A stretch of 64,000 nucleotides of DNA from Sorex araneus. Taxonomy: Eukaryota > Chordata > Mammalia > Eulipotyphla > Soricidae. A model generated the notes under the pieces. It was not told the origin of the DNA. It made no database searches and saw only the letters and a program-made list of their open reading frames with translations. The DNA is taken from positions 86,174,626 to 86,238,625 of the forward strand of contig NC_073305.1 of NCBI RefSeq assembly GCF_027595985.1. Direction: 5' to 3'. Both the position numbers and the translations under genes were made by a program. Position 1 is the stretch's first letter. Each line of letters begins with the position of its first letter. Below, piece by piece: positions 25,261 through 34,639 of this stretch.

Positions 25261-26431
25261 AAGCACATTTCAGAAATACGGAGCCTATGTTCCTCATTAA
25301 TGGAGAGAATCCAGGGTCCTATACACCAGCAGGGACATGCACATGCTACTTCATCTTTTCATGTGTTTAATCTGGTCTGATTGCATTTTCTCACATATTA
25401 TAACTTAGCAAAGGTCACAGCTTTAATTTATTGTCACATAACAATATACTAGCATTTGGAGTTTCCAGATAAAGTCATTTAGGTTGCACAAAACACAAAC
25501 ATTTAATTTCTTCCCTGAATAGCACCATCAACCAATCTTCTAGAATCCTGAGTTGCAAACAAAGCTCTCTTTGTTAGTGGAGCCAGAATTGATTCGGGAC
25601 ATCGTGTGCCTCTTTATCTTTACTGGTGTGCTGTTCAGGTCTTTCTAATTAAGTTTCAATAGTTAAGAGTGGTCATCTATGTCTTATTGCTATAGGTCCT
25701 TATCATTGGCAGATACTTTATTTTACTCTGTAGATCTTATATGTTCTAGGAAGTTACTAATCTCCCTCAACTGTGCATCTGTAGATAAAAATGGATAAAC
25801 AGTGGGAAAATAAACAGAGGAATAAACAGTGGTTCATCCAATTATGCATTCTCTCTATAAATTACAGACTTTTAGTCAATTTTTTTGAGAAAAAATATTT
25901 CTTATAACTTCCCTTTATCTTAACTAATGAGGTAATGGGCATAGTGATCCAAAGATAAGGATTGAATGAACTGAATTTATCTTTGGGATAAAAATAAATT
26001 AGCTTTATCTTTGCATTTGTCCCACATGTTTTGGAAAACATAAGAGCTTATAGTCCTGGTTATGACTACATTCAAAAAGAAAGTGAACATCATAGAAAAT
26101 TAAAATACAGGTTCTGAGAAAAATGACTCAGTAATCATGTAAGAGAAAACAATGTAACATCTTTCCTAAATAGAGAAAATTGTTGATGTAGCCATATAAC
26201 AAAGCTAGGGGTATAGCATACTTAGTAAACTTTTATTTTCCAAGAATTTGAAGTTTGAGGTTAGTTCATAAGTTTGGATTCCAGTATAGATTTACTGAAA
26301 CTGCTGTTTCCTGTCCTTTGAATAATCATTCTTAGAACTCATTGAGGTCGATGGTGGTAGTGTAAATTGAATATAAGAAACAACTTACATCAGCATGAGT
26401 TGTTTCTAAGCTCAATATAATCATTCTTATT
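25261..26431. other. Unique AT-rich sequence
   Basis: No gene or recognised repeat. Confidence 0.5.
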
Positions 26432-26525
26432 ATTTTATTTTATTTTGAATCACCACAAGATACAGTTACAAAGGTTTCCTAATTGAGCTTCAGTTATACA
26501 ATGATAGAATACCCATATTCTTATT
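26432..26525 (-). mobile_element. Old L1 3'-terminus
   Basis: TGAATCACCACAAGATACAGTTACAAAG and TATACAATGATAGAATACCCAT align with the reversed L1 3' terminus at 50,336-50,410. This is a short, older, 5'-truncated copy. Confidence 0.7.
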
Positions 26526-26653
26526 ATTTTAAACTTTGAAAATTTTGTTGGTGAGAATGGGTAAAATATTCCAATAAATTAAAATTATTTTTATTGAGTT
26601 GCTTTTCAGATTTCGGTAAAGTATATATATATATATACATAATTATTGCTACA
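26526..26653. other. AT-rich spacer with (TA)n
   Basis: Includes TATATATATATATA at about 26,622. No other content. Confidence 0.5.
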
Positions 26654-26811
26654 TTTTTTTTATTTTTTTCTTTTGGTTTTAGGACTACAACTACTTGTGC
26701 TCAGGTATCACTCCTGAAAGTCCTTGGAGGGCCATATGTTGTGCCAGGGATGTAACCTGAGTTAGCCACATTCAAGGCAAGCTCCCCACCCACTATATTA
26801 TTGCTCTGGAC
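26654..26811 (-). mobile_element. SINE type A (old)
   Basis: Antisense copy: poly(T), TTTAGGACTACAACTACTTGTGCTC, GGGCCATATGTTGTGCCAGGG, TTCAAGGCAAGCTCCCC. Confidence 0.85.
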
Positions 26812-27348
26812 TATTTATCAATGTTTTAATAACGAAAAGTGAACTTTTGAAGGAGGTAGGGTAATGACAATTTTTGGTTAATAAGTAGAGAGTTTCAAAC
26901 TGGTATGATAAAAATGTTCTGGAGATAGTGATAATAGTGGCACAATAATATACATAAAAACTGAATACCAATAAATAGGATACTTAAAATGGCTTAAATA
27001 ATCTTTTAAATTATATCAATTTTACTGCAATGCAATAGTAATACTTCTTAAAGCAATATTTTCTATTTTACAATAAGGTCATAGATTTAATATGTTAATA
27101 ACCAATGATCATAAATTTAACTTGGACAGAAAACTTATGAGGAAACCATACCTTGTGTTTGGAGGAGGCTTAAAGTGTAACATGAATTATGCCAGTACTT
27201 ACTCATCTATGACATCCATCCTGGATATTTCAGAGAACTTAGCAAATGACATGGTGATTCCATTTTTGAGTTTTGAAGAGCAGCATAGCAAAGCACCATA
27301 AAGATATTCTTGCGGTAGTTAGAATAATGCCAGATTAATCAGTAGTTT
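26812..27348. other. Unique AT-rich sequence
   Basis: No gene recognised. The right edge is the TSD of the next element. Confidence 0.5.
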
Positions 27349-27363
27349 CACTAGAAATTTTTT

Positions 27364-28242
27364 AAATTATTTTTATTTTATAAAGTATTTCACAATACTT
27401 GATTACATTTAATATTCAATCACCAAGCCCACCATCATCACACCTTCCCACCACCAAATTTGGGATGTTTCCATCCCAAGCCCTATTCCCTGTCCCAAAG
27501 CACAACCAAAATAAGATATTTTGTATGCTTTGTTATGAAAAACCACTGAAAATGCTTCAAAAGTATTCATAGAGAAAACAGTATGAAGATTGTTCTATTT
27601 TGGCAGAAGCCATTAAAACTTCTTTAGGATATCAATAACATGTTGTTAAAGGTTGAGTGATGTGAGCTTTAGTATATATATATATTTATCTAAAAATATG
27701 TATATATATATTTATATACATATATCCCTCTATGATTTGTTGCCTACTATTTGCACCCCATCACATGTGGTGTAATACTTACAAATATTGATAGGAAGTG
27801 TCTTATGATGTGCATTTTTGGCCATGTTGTCCAGGGATACATTCACTCATGCATGAGGCTCGGCCGAGCATGTGGGGAGTGGCCTTGTGCATGGCACCTG
27901 TTGGGTTCTGGAGGTTTTCAGCTGCTGGGCTGAGTTCCTTGGGGCGGGGAGACCTCTCACCCGCCCCCCTCTGGGGTACCCTGAGTGAAACAGCCTGGCA
28001 CTGAGTCCGGTGGCATGGCTATGGGGGGGGCATCATGTTGCTCCCATCTGGGGGAAAATACCGCCTGATCTGGATGGCAGCTGATGACAAGAGTATCTGG
28101 AGCTGGGAGGAGGTGGCTTGTGATCGTGACCCCTGGGTTGCTAGAGAGTGGGGGGAAAAGGGCTAGAGGATCTCCCCTCCCAGTTCCGTTGAGCCCAGAG
28201 TCCGATGCCACAAAGTTCTGCATTACCTGGGTTCTGTCGTCA
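27364..28242 (-). mobile_element. 879-bp retroposon with GC-rich 5' module
   Basis: A single insertion proven by a perfect 15-bp TSD, CACTAGAAATTTTTT (27,349-27,363 and 28,243-28,257). Read on the minus strand, it starts at 28,242 with about 400 bp of GC-rich sequence (CpGs at 27,862, 27,947, 28,007) and passes through an AT-rich middle with TATA-type microsatellites (27,670-27,725). It ends in a C-rich/A-rich L1-style 3' end (27,364-27,500) related to those at 200 and 38,690. The segment TGCATGAGGCTCGGCCGAGC (27,852) is shared with elements at 45,477 and 55,337, which have a different, RTE-type tail. No coding capacity remains, so this looks non-autonomous, moved by L1. Confidence 0.8.
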
Positions 28243-28257
28243 CACTAGAAATTTTTT

Positions 28258-28586
28258 GAAAAACAAATTTTAGAACTGTAATCACTCATCCATTCATCCT
28301 CCCTGAACAAAGTTCGTTAAGTGTTGAAATAGCACTAGAGTGTACAGTAAAATATATTGTACCCTAGGAAATCAGACTCTGATTGGAGAAAGAAAACACA
28401 AAATGCAAGAAAAATATTTGAAAAATGTTTAAAACAGAATTCAATGTTTTTGTGGGTTTTTTTCCCAAATATAACATGTCTTTCAACAATATTTAGTTCA
28501 CTTCTTCAGCCAAAATGGAAGCAGAGACACTCATGTGATATCAGGATGTCCAGATCTCAGGTGGCAAGTCACGAAATTAATAGTTT
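28258..28586. other. Unique sequence
   Basis: No recognisable element. A 78-codon open frame is without domain. Confidence 0.5.
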
Positions 28587-28593
28587 CCACTAA

Positions 28594-28731
28594 GCACTGT
28601 AGCACTGTAGCACTGATGGCCCATTATTCATTGATTTGCTCGAGCAGGCACCAGTAATATCTTTGTTGTGAGACTTGTTGTTACTGTTTTTGGCATATCG
28701 AACATGCCACGGGTAGCTTACCAATGTCCAT
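28594..28731 (-). mobile_element. SINE type B, 5'-truncated
   Basis: Antisense copy consisting of the GCACTGTAGCACTGTAGCACTG tail repeat, the RTE-like tail and the distal body to CACGGGTAGCTTACC. The head is lost. CCACTAA at 28,587 and 28,732 is a probable short TSD, so it was truncated during insertion. Confidence 0.88.
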
Positions 28732-28838
28732 CCACTAAAATGCAAAGAAATGGACTCTCAGCACCACTTAGTATGGAATAAAAAAATACCAATCAGAATA
28801 AGAAGTGGAATAAATAAAATAAATAAGGGAAGTCTTTA

Positions 28839-29034
28839 TTATTATTTTTATTATTTTGCTTTTTGCCTCACACCGGGCAATGCACAGGAGTTACTCCTGG
28901 CTCTTCACTCAGGAATTACTCCTGGTGGTGCTCAGGGAACCATATGGGATGCTGATGAGATGCTGGGAATCGAACCCGGGTTAGCTGCTGCAAGGCAAAC
29001 GCCCTACCCACTGTGCTATCACTCCAGCCCCTAC
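28839..29034 (-). mobile_element. SINE type A with perfect TSD
   Basis: Antisense copy bounded by the perfect 14-bp TSD AAGGGAAGTCTTTA (28,825-28,838 and 29,035-29,048). A local duplication, GGGATGCTGATGAGATGCTG, sits in the body near 28,948. Confidence 0.96.
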
Positions 29035-29048
29035 AAGGGAAGTCTTTA

Positions 29049-29600
29049 ATGCTATTGTGATAGTCAAGAGCTTAGGTTAAGTATGAAATTAAAATATAAT
29101 ATAATGTATTTTATAATAAACATTTTCATATATATTCATATATTAGGATATATTTCATATATGAATTTATTTATGATTTTTATACCAGGTGAAACACAAA
29201 GAAGACAAATGGAAAAAAATATGTTGGTCCTTAAGGAAAAATGATCATCTAATATAGGAATTTAAAGAAAAATATAGCTAAAGATTTAAAATATCTTCCT
29301 TTTGTCTACTCACAAAATATCTAAGTTCTATATGGGTAAGAAATTTTTGTCTCATTTCAATTGCTAACACATAATAAGTTAAAAGTATCAAATACATAAT
29401 AAATACATCTTTTAAAACATGCTATCATTGATATAACATGGTTTGCAATTTTGTTAATGCTTATGCTTTAGGAATACAAAGTTACTGCATCAGTCTTATT
29501 GCCTAAGTGCCAATATTTTTTTTTACCAAAGTAGCTATGCTTTTTTGATTATTTGACTCCTCATGCTTCCTTTTCTCCTTTGTCTTTGTAACCTTGGTCC
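29049..29600. other. Unique AT-rich sequence
   Basis: AT content is very high, with an inverted TATATTCATATATTAGG/ATATATGAAT patch at 29,130-29,165. No gene. Confidence 0.5.
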
Positions 29601-30440
29601 TATTATCAGAGTTCAAGAATTTGTTTTAATTGGACATTATGTATTCCCTTGCTCTGTTTCTATACCACATAGGAATGAGGTTTATCTTTCTCCTGACTAA
29701 ATTTTCTTAACATCACTTCCCTTACTTCTGTTCCTGTTAAAAAAAATAACAAGTCTTCATATTTTCTTATAACTGAGGAGTATGACATTTATGTATACAC
29801 ACTCATATATGTAAATGTATAATTTCATTTTCCTCCTGTGTTGCTCTGTTTTGAGGATCTTGGTTTCTTTTTAGACCTAGATTATTATAAATATTGCTGC
29901 ACAAACTTAGATATTCATGTATGTTCCTTTGAATTTGTGTTTGTGTTCTGAAGATAGGTACTAATGTTGTAAATTACTGGATATTATGTTGGTTCTATTT
30001 TTGAGAAGTCTCTAGATTGTTTTCCATATAGGCTAAACTAGTTTGCCATTCATTTCATCAAATTCCAAACTTCAAATGAAGTTTCCTTTTTAAGTCTATT
30101 TCCCACCAGCACTACTTTTTTCTGGACTTTTTGATATAGAACATATAGAACATTCTTACAGCTATTGGGTGACAATCTTGCTGCCACTTCGGTTCACCTC
30201 ATTCTAATAATCAGCATTGATGAATAATTTCTCATATGCCTGTTGACATATATCTGCTTTGAAGAAGTTTCTATTCAGCTCTTCTCCCCTGCATTTAATA
30301 AAGGTTATTTGATTTTCTGTCATTGATTTTTATTCATGATTTTTGTAACCTGTGTATTAGCCACTAATTGGATGTATGGTATACAAATATTTTCCCATTT
30401 CTATAGGGTCAATAAATAATTCTTGAATCAATAAAAAAAT
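29601..30440 (-). mobile_element. Old antisense L1 (ORF2 region)
   Basis: Reversed landmarks of L1 ORF2 appear in the expected order: ATAAATATTGCTGCACAAAC (29,889), TTACTGGATATTATG (29,974), TTGTTTTCCATATAGGCTAAAC (30,017), CCCACCAGCACTAC (30,102), GATGAATAATTTCTCATATG, and TTGGATGTATGGTATACAAATATTTTC (30,368). It is more diverged than the L1s at 50-55 kb. Confidence 0.8.
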
Positions 30441-30600
30441 CTATTAAAATTTGCCTTGAAAAGTACTGGTTTAAATATTATGTAATACCTATATGATCCT
30501 ATAAAACTTTATAGTTTGATTTTACATTAATTCAATATTTGTTTACTTGGTAAGTATGCCAATGATGCGATATTGATGAGAAGAAAATGGACAATATGGT
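30441..30600. other. AT-rich spacer between L1s
   Basis: No recognised content. Confidence 0.4.
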
Positions 30601-30672
30601 GTAACTTATTTATTATTCAAGGTACATAAAGCACAAAGATCAACAACAAAAGTATTCAAAAACTCTATCAAA

Positions 30673-30849
30673 GGGGCCGGAGTGATAGTCCAGTGGGTAG
30701 GGCATTTGCCTTACACGCGGGCTCCCCGGGTTTGATCCCGGGCATCCCATATGGTCCCCCAAGCACTGCCAGGAGTAATTCCTGAGTGCAAAGCCAGGAG
30801 TAACCCCTGAGCATCTCTGGGTGTGACCCAAAAAGGAAAAAAACCCCAG
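30673..30849 (+). mobile_element. SINE type A inserted in L1
   Basis: Complete sense copy: GGGGCCGGAGTGATAG head, GGTTTGATCCCGGGC box-B region, the type A body, then GTGACCCAAAAAGGAAAAAAA. TSD CTCTATCAAA (30,663-30,672; 30,850-30,859). Confidence 0.96.
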
Positions 30850-30870
30850 CTCTATCAAAAACTGGGGAGA

Positions 30871-31042
30871 AGGGTCAGAATGATAGTACAGTTGGTAGAG
30901 CATTTGCCTTACACAGGACCGACCTGGGTTTGATCCCCAGAATCCCATGTGGTCTCCCCAAGCACAACCAGGAGTAATTCTTGAGTGTAGGGTCAGGAGT
31001 AACTCCTGAGCATAGCCAGGTGCGATGCATAAAAAAAAAAAA
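30871..31042 (+). mobile_element. SINE type A inserted in L1
   Basis: Second sense copy, just downstream and more diverged (GGGTCAGAATGATAGTACAG). It ends in A12. Flanks AACTGGGGA and AAATGGGGA (30,860; 31,042) suggest the TSD. Confidence 0.93.
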
Positions 31043-31316
31043 TGGGGAACTTAGATAGACAGACTCTTTTCTGAAGAAGTCAGAAAAATGGCCATCAGGC
31101 ACATGAATAGGCACATCATTTCTTATCAAGTAAATGCAAATAAAGTTGATGATGACATACCATGTTGCACCAGTGGGAGTAGTGTGTATCAAAAACACTG
31201 GAAAAAATTTGTGTTGACTGGAGTATCTGGGGAAAGGAGTTGTCAGACACCCTGGTAGAATGTTGTTCTGTTCAACTCCTATAGAATACAGTTTGGAGAT
31301 ATCTCAGAAAATAAGA

Positions 31317-31477
31317 TTAGACCGCCAAGATGTGATCCTGGGCGTGTGGCCTCTCCGCAGCTGCACGAGTGCGAATCCAGACCCAGCAAAACCTCTTTCA
31401 GCATGGGCAACTCCTCGCAGAATGTCTCCAGCCTGAGAACTAAGCCTCGGCCCCGTGCCCGCCCAGGAGGGGAAAGG

Positions 31478-31547
<70 letters not shown>

Positions 31548-32036
31548 CTCTCGCCTCTTCCTCTCCAGGGATGAAGGGCACGGTGTCCGCCATATTATGA
31601 CGACCACACATTGGATTTTCAAGCCTGCAATGATCTAATATCTGGTAGAAATCTCCCTGGACTTAGTTGTTAAAGTATGGAAATTCAAAACCGCGCGGCC
31701 GCTAGTGCGGCCGCGGGACCTCATTTGTCATCACAGTAGGTCTGAGTCTAGTGGGATACTCCTAACAACAATAGTGAGGTTTGTGTTGAAATATTGAATT
31801 TAACCAAAGTAAACAGAAAGTAAAATGAAACTGATCAGTTACAAGGCAGGGGGTTAGGGGGGCGGGATGGGAGGTGTACTGTGTGGTTTTTATTATTTAT
31901 TTATATTTTTGGTGGTGGTATATGGGTGCTGGTGAAGGGATGGTTGTTTCAGCATTGTATAACTGAGACCTAAGCCTGAAAGCATTGCAATCTTCCACAT
32001 GGTGATTTAATAAAATAAAATTTTTATTTAAAAAAA
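31317..32036 (+). mobile_element. 720-bp composite retroposon with (CT)n and NotI hairpin
   Basis: A discrete insertion with the TSD AGAAAATAAGA (31,306-31,316; 32,037-32,047). Modules in order: a CpG-bearing 5' region (31,317-31,480); a pure (CT)n block (31,481-31,545); TCGCCTC repeats; unique AT-rich sequence; a GC palindrome with two GCGGCCGC sites (31,695-31,702 and 31,707-31,714) separated by TAGT; a G-run cluster (31,849-31,871); an L1-like 3' end with ACTGAGACCTAAGCC; AATAAAATAAAA and a poly(A) tail. It has no coding capacity. The overall logic (GC-rich start, simple repeat, borrowed 3' end, poly(A)) is reminiscent of ape SVA elements but not homologous to them. Confidence 0.8.
31481..31545 (+). 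repeat. (CT)n microsatellite
   Basis: About 32 uninterrupted CT units inside the composite retroposon. Frames through it encode only Leu/Ser or Arg/Glu strings. Confidence 0.97.
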
Positions 32037-32047
32037 AGAAAATAAGA

Positions 32048-32225
32048 ATAAAGCCAATGGTTGGGAGGATTAAGGGGACAGGATAGGGGATGCTGGGTCA
32101 ATGGTGGAGGGAAATGGACACTGTGGTGACCACTATATTGCTAGAATGTATTATGCATGAAACCTTACATAGATTATTTTGTAAATCACTATGCCCAAAA
32201 TAATTTTAATTTAAATTTTATTGCA
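32048..32225 (+). mobile_element. L1-type 3' terminus
   Basis: Sense 3' UTR-like sequence: GGTTGGGAGGATTAAGGGG, TCAATGGTGGAGGGAAATGG, AAATCACTATGCCC, ending in AT-rich tail. It lies between the composite retroposon and the resumed L1, so it is probably a separate, earlier truncated insertion. Confidence 0.65.
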
Positions 32226-33233
32226 TTAAAAATAACAGTATAACAAAGCAAAGAATAGAACCACCATGTGATCTAGCAATTCCATTTCTTGGCATCTACT
32301 CCCAAGACACAAACACATTTATTCAAAAGGACTTATGAACACCATTACTCATTGCGGTACTTAGTAGAATAACTAAGATATGAAATTAATCCAGACATCC
32401 AAGGACAGATGAGTGGATAATAGAGATAATATATATATATCACTGTATCACTTTCATCCCGTTGCTCATCGATTTGCTTGAGTGGGCACCAGTAATGTCT
32501 CCATCGTGAGACTTGTTGTTACTGTTTTTAGCATATCGAAAACACCACAGATAGCTTGTCAGACTCTGCTATGCGAGAGAGATACTCTCAGTAGCTTGCT
32601 GGGCTCTCTGAGAGGGGCAGAGGAATTGACCCCAGGCCTGCCTCGTGCAAGGTGAACAAATGTCCTACCATTGTACTATCGCTCCAGCCCACTATACATA
32701 TACACAGTGAATACTATGCAGCTCAAAAAAAAGATGAAATCATGCAATTCACTGCAACTTGGAGCAGGAGGCTATCATGTTAAGTGAAGTATGTCAGCAG
32801 AAGAATTGCACTGATCCATTGTATATAGAACAACAGGGCAGGGAATGTGTGGTATCAAAGGGGGCAGGCTTTTATAAGACTCAATTCTAGATTCTAGATA
32901 TGAACAGGAGAGGGAAAGAAAGACATGAGGGAAGAATTAAGAAGAGGTGGATGGAGGTAATATGGGAAGTAGCCAGGGGACTTGGTGCATTGGTGGCATA
33001 TCTACATAAGTAACTAAAGAGTCCACAACACTGTAAACATGACACCAAAACTACAAAAGCAAAACTTTAAAGAAAAAAATGTCTGTCATGGTGACAGACT
33101 GTGGGGTGTGAGGGAACCTGGGAACTTTGGTAGAGAGAAGGTCACACTTGGGGATTGATGCTAAAACATTGTATGCCTGAAACTGTTATGAACAACTTTG
33201 GAAATCATAATGCCTTAATTAAAAATAATAAAG
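32226..33233 (+). mobile_element. L1 ORF2 end and 3' UTR, second segment
   Basis: Continues the L1 broken near 31,306: AGAACCACCATGTGATCTAGC, ATTCCATTTCTTGGCATCTAC, then after a SINE ATACTATGCAGCTC and GCAACTTGGAGCAGGAGGC, AAGTGAAGTATGTCAGC. The 3' UTR (GGGAACCTGGGAACTTTGG) ends with ATAATGCCTTAATTAAAAATAATAAAG. Multiple stops mean it is dead. Confidence 0.85.
32441..32690 (-). mobile_element. SINE type B inserted in L1
   Basis: Full antisense copy interrupting the L1. The left end CACTGTATCACTTTCATCCC is the reversed microsatellite tail and the right end TTGTACTATCGCTCCAGCCC is the reversed head. It inserted at a (TA)n patch (32,428-32,440). Confidence 0.94.
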
Positions 33234-33818
33234 AATATTAAGTGAATAAGGCAACCCATGATAGAATGATATAAAAATCATGACAGAATGCTGAAAGAAA
33301 AGTACAAAAATCTTTAATAAACACAGAGAAATGTGGGGTCACTATGGGGACCTAGAAGTAAAAAATAAAAATTAGAATTACTTTAAATGTTAAAAAATGC
33401 ACATTTTAAAATTTCAGTACATCATTTAGTTTACAGACTTTCCTATAATCATTGAGTAATAGATAGTGACTGAATAGTATTATTGCCTATTTGAAGTTTT
33501 GATATTTCACTCATTAATGTAAATGTTAATTCTTAATGGAAATTTCTTACTTATAACCTAATAAAGTTTAAACAAAAACTATTTACTTGCATCATTTTTA
33601 TTAAAAATAAAAAGAGCTTAGATTGCATAATTTTCCAACATCGACTAACTTTTAAAGGCACAAAGTTAGACTTACATCAAGTAGCATGAAATTTAGGATT
33701 TTCCTGTTCATGTTAGTTTATCCTTTAATACACCAATTTATTGAATGCTGTTTCAATGGAGATGCCAAGGGAACTTTATTAAATAATCATGTATAAAGAG
33801 AGTATAAATTGCATTGTG
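33234..33818. other. Unique AT-rich sequence
   Basis: No gene or recognised repeat. Confidence 0.5.
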
Positions 33819-33830
33819 TACCATTTTTAT

Positions 33831-34082
33831 GGGCTGGCGTCATAGCACAGCGGGTAGGGCATTTGCCTTGCACGTGGCCGACCCAGGTTTGATTCCTTCG
33901 TCCCTCTCAGAGAGCCCGGCAAGCTATGGAGAGTATCCCGCCCACAAGGCAGAGCCTGGCAGACTACCCATGGCATATTCAAAATGCCAAAAACTGTAAC
34001 AACAAGTCTCACAAGAAACACGTTACTGGTGCCCACTAGAGCAAATGGATGAACAATGGGATGACAGTGCTATAGTGCAGTG
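33831..34082 (+). mobile_element. SINE type B, full length, with TSD
   Basis: Sense copy that displays the whole architecture: tRNA-like head GGGCTGGCGTCATAGCACAG with box B GGTTTGATTCC; body CGGCAAGCTATGGAGAGTATC and CATATTCAAAATGCC; RTE-like tail ACGTTACTGGTGCCCACTAG; and a CAGTGCTATAGTG tail. TSD TACCATTTTTAT (33,819) / TACCATTTCTAT (34,083). Confidence 0.96.
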
Positions 34083-34094
34083 CTACCATTTCTA

Positions 34095-34639
34095 TGCCTT
34101 AGATATTAACAGAGCCACTGAATCAAAGAAACACTTTTTAAGACATTTTTGCTGTCCCAAGCATGACTATAATATTCTGCATATTTTATTTTTCCCTTAG
34201 GCTGAAACTTGTACCAGCACTCAAGGATCTAGGTTTGGGGGCAGGAGCGTTGGGAAGAAAGAGATGGTTCTCATCAAAGAGTGGGGTCTCCACCCTCTCC
34301 AGTTCTCTACAGCTACATATCCACATCTTTACTGGTGGCATTAGTCATTTTCATAAAACCATTTGTATCTCGCTGAAATGGGTTGTGATATTGGGTTGGG
34401 GATAAACAGCAGAGCAGATAAATATTAAAAAATAAATGAAATATTCCATGCCCAGACATGGGTCATTAACAATAAGCAAGGGAAGCACCATCACGGTCCC
34501 AGGGAGGGAGCAAATCCCAGGAGAAAGGGCATCTGTCTTCTGTGAGCCATTGGCTGCCCTTCCACTGTGTTCTCTTTGCTATTTTGAAGACATAGCAAAG
34601 TGGCAGGAGCTGCTTGCAGATTGATTTCCTTGCTTCAAT
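34095..34639. other. Unique sequence
   Basis: No gene. Contains GC-richer segments near 34,230 and 34,490, but no exon boundaries or domain-bearing frame. Confidence 0.5.

Larger units (their letters stand above)
30601..31305 (+). mobile_element. L1 ORF2 3' half, first segment (host of insertions)
   Basis: The sense L1 is recognised from CTCTTTTCTGAAGAAGTCAG (31,064), ATGGCCATCAGGCACATGAA, ATGCAAATAAAGTTGATGATG and ATACAGTTTGGAGATATCTCAG (31,287), in normal L1 order. Two type A SINEs split it at 30,673 and 30,871, and a composite retroposon breaks it at 31,317. It resumes at 32,226. Confidence 0.85.

Noticed and set aside
27837..28240. GC-rich stretch as a CpG-island promoter of a hidden gene
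   Set aside because: It lies wholly within a TSD-bounded retroposon, and similar segments recur at 45 and 55 kb.
30673..30745. tRNA-like box A/box B sequence as a tRNA gene
   Set aside because: It is the head of a SINE, occurs in dozens of copies, lacks a proper cloverleaf and is joined to SINE body sequence.
31691..31718. Double NotI site as cloning-vector or linker contamination
   Set aside because: It lies inside an element bounded by a TSD, with no adjacent vector sequence and a non-linker spacer. Raw-read confirmation would still be worthwhile.
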